Positions 6,036 to 7,613 of a DNA stretch of 7,613 nt are shown here, piece by piece. Numbering within the stretch: the stretch's first letter is position 1; each line of letters opens with the position of its first letter. The notes below the pieces were generated by a model. The model did not search any database. It saw only the letters and a list, made by a program, of their open reading frames with translations, and was not told the origin of the DNA. The position numbers were made by a program, and so were the translations under genes. This DNA comes from Gammaproteobacteria bacterium (GTDB lineage: Bacteria; Pseudomonadota; Gammaproteobacteria; GCA-001735895): NCBI GenBank assembly GCA_003231795.1, contig QIJI01000390.1, forward strand, positions 1-7,613, in the 5' to 3' direction.

Positions 6036-6956
6036 ATGAAAAAATTACCTCCACTTAAATCTCTACAGGCGTTTGAAGCGGCAGGCAGGCATCTGAGTTT
6101 TACCGAGGCTGCGATTGAACTCAATGTGACTCCCGGTGCGATCAGTCAGCAAATCCGGATGCTGGAAGATAATCTGGGATCAAAGCTGTTCAGACGCATG
6201 AATCGGGTAGTAGCGCTAACCGAGGATGGGCTGATGGTTTTACCGCTGATTAGTGGAGGTTTCGCACAGTTTAACGAGGCAGTCACGTTATTGCATCAGA
6301 AACGTAGCGACGCACCACTGACCATAACTTCGGCGCCGTCATTTATTTCAAAATGGTTGATTCCGAGGCTTTCCAATTTTAAAACCCGGTATCCCGGTAT
6401 TGATGTGCGAATCGATACTTCAGACCGGTTGGTAGATTTCGCGCATGAAGACATCGATGTCGGCATACGTTTTGGCAATGGTGTTTATCCTCATCTGGAC
6501 ACGATTTTTCTGTTTTCGTTTGATTTAATTCCGGTTTGTAGCCCGGCATTGATTGATAAGTTCGGGGGTTTGAAGCGAATTTCAGATCTTGAACATCATA
6601 CCTTGCTGCACAGTAATTATGATGCACTCGATCCTGGCTGGCCTGATTGGGCAATGTGGCTGGCGATGGTCAATGAGGAGGTTGATGCCAGTCACGGAAT
6701 TTACTTTAATCAGTCAGATTTACTGTTTCAGGCAGCACTCGATGGACAAGGGGTCGCTTTGCTTGCCAATGTAATGGCAGAACCTGAAATCGATGCCGGT
6801 AGACTAGTTCAACCTTTCAGCAACCGATTGCCAGTCAAGCTGAATTACCATCTGGTTACTTCACCGCAAAAAGCACGGGTAGCGAAGGTTGTTGCTTTTC
6901 GGGAATGGATTCTTGAAGAGTCTGCATATTTGCGTCAGGACGACCAGGCGGGCTAG
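6036..6956 (+). CDS. LysR-family transcriptional regulator, GcvA type
   Basis: The 306-residue protein has the length and layout of GcvA-type LysR regulators. The N-terminal winged helix-turn-helix begins LPPLKSLQAFEAAGRHLSFTEAA, a GcvA-like opening, with the recognition helix around 31-41 (VTPGAISQQIR). LFRR (51-54) and a linker helix follow. The effector-binding domain (about 93-300) opens with LTITSAPSFISKWLIPRL and YPGIDVRI, and later has DIDVGIRFG, QAALDGQGVALL and a GRLVQPF segment, all typical of this subgroup. It should bind DNA as a tetramer and respond to a small ligand, which cannot be read from sequence. No glycine-cleavage gene is nearby, so I do not name it gcvA. The ATG at 6036 matches the family start; a TTG at 6018 is in frame but lies at the expected transcription start. 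Divergence from the DUF1127 gene across shared promoters suggests autoregulation and control of that gene. Its TAG overlaps the RND gene's stop. Confidence 0.92.
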   Translation: MKKLPPLKSLQAFEAAGRHLSFTEAAIELNVTPGAISQQIRMLEDNLGSKLFRRMNRVVALTEDGLMVLPLISGGFAQFNEAVTLLHQKRSDAPLTITSAPSFISKWLIPRLSNFKTRYPGIDVRIDTSDRLVDFAHEDIDVGIRFGNGVYPHLDTIFLFSFDLIPVCSPALIDKFGGLKRISDLEHHTLLHSNYDALDPGWPDWAMWLAMVNEEVDASHGIYFNQSDLLFQAALDGQGVALLANVMAEPEIDAGRLVQPFSNRLPVKLNYHLVTSPQKARVAKVVAFREWILEESAYLRQDDQAG

Positions 6957-7613
6957 GCGGGTAAGGCTACCGCTTCGCTTTGCGGGCGATGGTCAGCCGC
7001 AAGATAGGTATAGACTACCGGCAATACGAATAAAGTGAACAAGGTACCGACGGCAAACCCGGAAACAATGGTAATACCGATTGCCTGGCGACTGGCGGCA
7101 CCTGCGCCACTGGCAATAACCAACGGCATGATACCGATAACGGTTGAAAATGATGTCATCAGGATAGGTCGCAAGCGTAACGATGCGGCTGCAATGACCG
7201 CTTCCCGGGGCGAAAGATTGTCGTTTTTTTGCATTTTATTGGCAAATTCAACAATTAATATGCCGTGCTTACTGACCAGGCCAATCAGCGTGATCAGGCC
7301 TACCTGGCTATAAATGTTCATTGATACCATCCATAGAAACATCGGTATCATCGCACCGAACATGGCCAGGGGGACCGTTGTCAGAATAATGAAAGGATCG
7401 CGCAGGCTTTCGTATTGTGCGGCCAGCACAAGGAAAACGACAATAATTGCAAAGCCAAAGGTCAGGGCAAGCGCCGATCCTTCCTGAACCAACTGACGCG
7501 ATTGTCCCTGATAATCAAAACTGTAACCCGCCGGTGCGACTTCTTCGGTAATTTCACGTAACAGTTGCAGAGCCTCACCTAACGGGACTCCGGGAACCGC
7601 GTCGATCTTGGCG
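6953..7613 (-). CDS. RND efflux transporter permease, C-terminal part, cut by window edge
   Basis: The minus frame is open from base 7612 down to the TAG at 6953-6955, giving the last 219 residues of an AcrB-like pump of about 1,000 or more residues. It starts in the end of the second porter domain (VAPAGYSFDYQGQSRQ). It then carries the last five membrane helices: about 48-66, 75-95, 101-125, 148-168 and 177-204. LAAQYESLRDPF, GLVSKHGILIVEFAN, RLRPILMTS and PLVIASGAGAASRQAIG are hallmark stretches of the hydrophobe/amphiphile efflux (HAE1) branch. K115 in GLVSKHG aligns with Lys940 of AcrB, part of the proton relay. The relay aspartates of helix 4 lie outside the window. It works in the inner membrane as a trimer with a periplasmic adaptor and an outer-membrane channel, usually encoded upstream, here beyond the right edge. 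The substrate is unknown. It converges on the LysR gene with a 4-base overlap. Confidence 0.95.
   Translation of the reverse strand, partial: AKIDAVPGVPLGEALQLLREITEEVAPAGYSFDYQGQSRQLVQEGSALALTFGFAIIVVFLVLAAQYESLRDPFIILTTVPLAMFGAMIPMFLWMVSMNIYSQVGLITLIGLVSKHGILIVEFANKMQKNDNLSPREAVIAAASLRLRPILMTSFSTVIGIMPLVIASGAGAASRQAIGITIVSGFAVGTLFTLFVLPVVYTYLAADHRPQSEAVALPA

Overview
The window reads as chromosomal DNA of a free-living proteobacterium, most likely a gammaproteobacterium. This is inferred from gene families only: a GcvA-type LysR regulator, a DUF1127 protein, a zinc-ribbon NudC, an AcrB-type RND pump, a CaiB/BaiF CoA-transferase and aerobic-type CobS/CobT. Base composition is moderate and even. 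I see no tRNA, rRNA, CRISPR array, insertion sequence or phage gene. The seven protein genes downstream of the left edge are tightly packed, and the two edge genes are cut by the window.

Left block (1-2513, minus strand). A CobS-like MoxR-type AAA+ ATPase (1359-2339) is followed 8 bases later by a CobT-like von Willebrand A protein (1-1350). The CobT frame has no stop and runs off the left edge. These are the motor and adaptor subunits of the aerobic cobaltochelatase. The large subunit CobN is not in the window, so their role in B12 synthesis is likely but not shown. Across a 174-base divergent promoter region lies a type III CoA-transferase (2514-3710, plus).

Middle block (3711-5482). A 252-base spacer holds weak stem-loops and a good -10 box. 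It leads into a small exported TPR protein (3963-4433) and then NudC, the NAD(H) pyrophosphatase (4500-5456). A perfect 8-bp inverted repeat spans the nudC stop codon.

Right block (5483-7613). An unusually long DUF1127 protein (5483-5923, minus) and a GcvA-type LysR regulator (6036-6956, plus) diverge from a 112-base AT-rich region. Two well-formed sigma-70-like promoters there point at each other, overlap, and together form an imperfect 39-base dyad. The LysR product is the obvious candidate to act on it. The LysR gene then meets the end of an RND efflux pump gene (6953-7613, minus) with both stop codons sharing the same CTAG.

The genes look like independent housekeeping or accessory units rather than one pathway. 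The clearest functional couplings are CobS with CobT, and LysR with DUF1127. I did not find a convincing new multi-gene system. The most notable signal is the symmetric overlapping promoter pair at 5971-6009.
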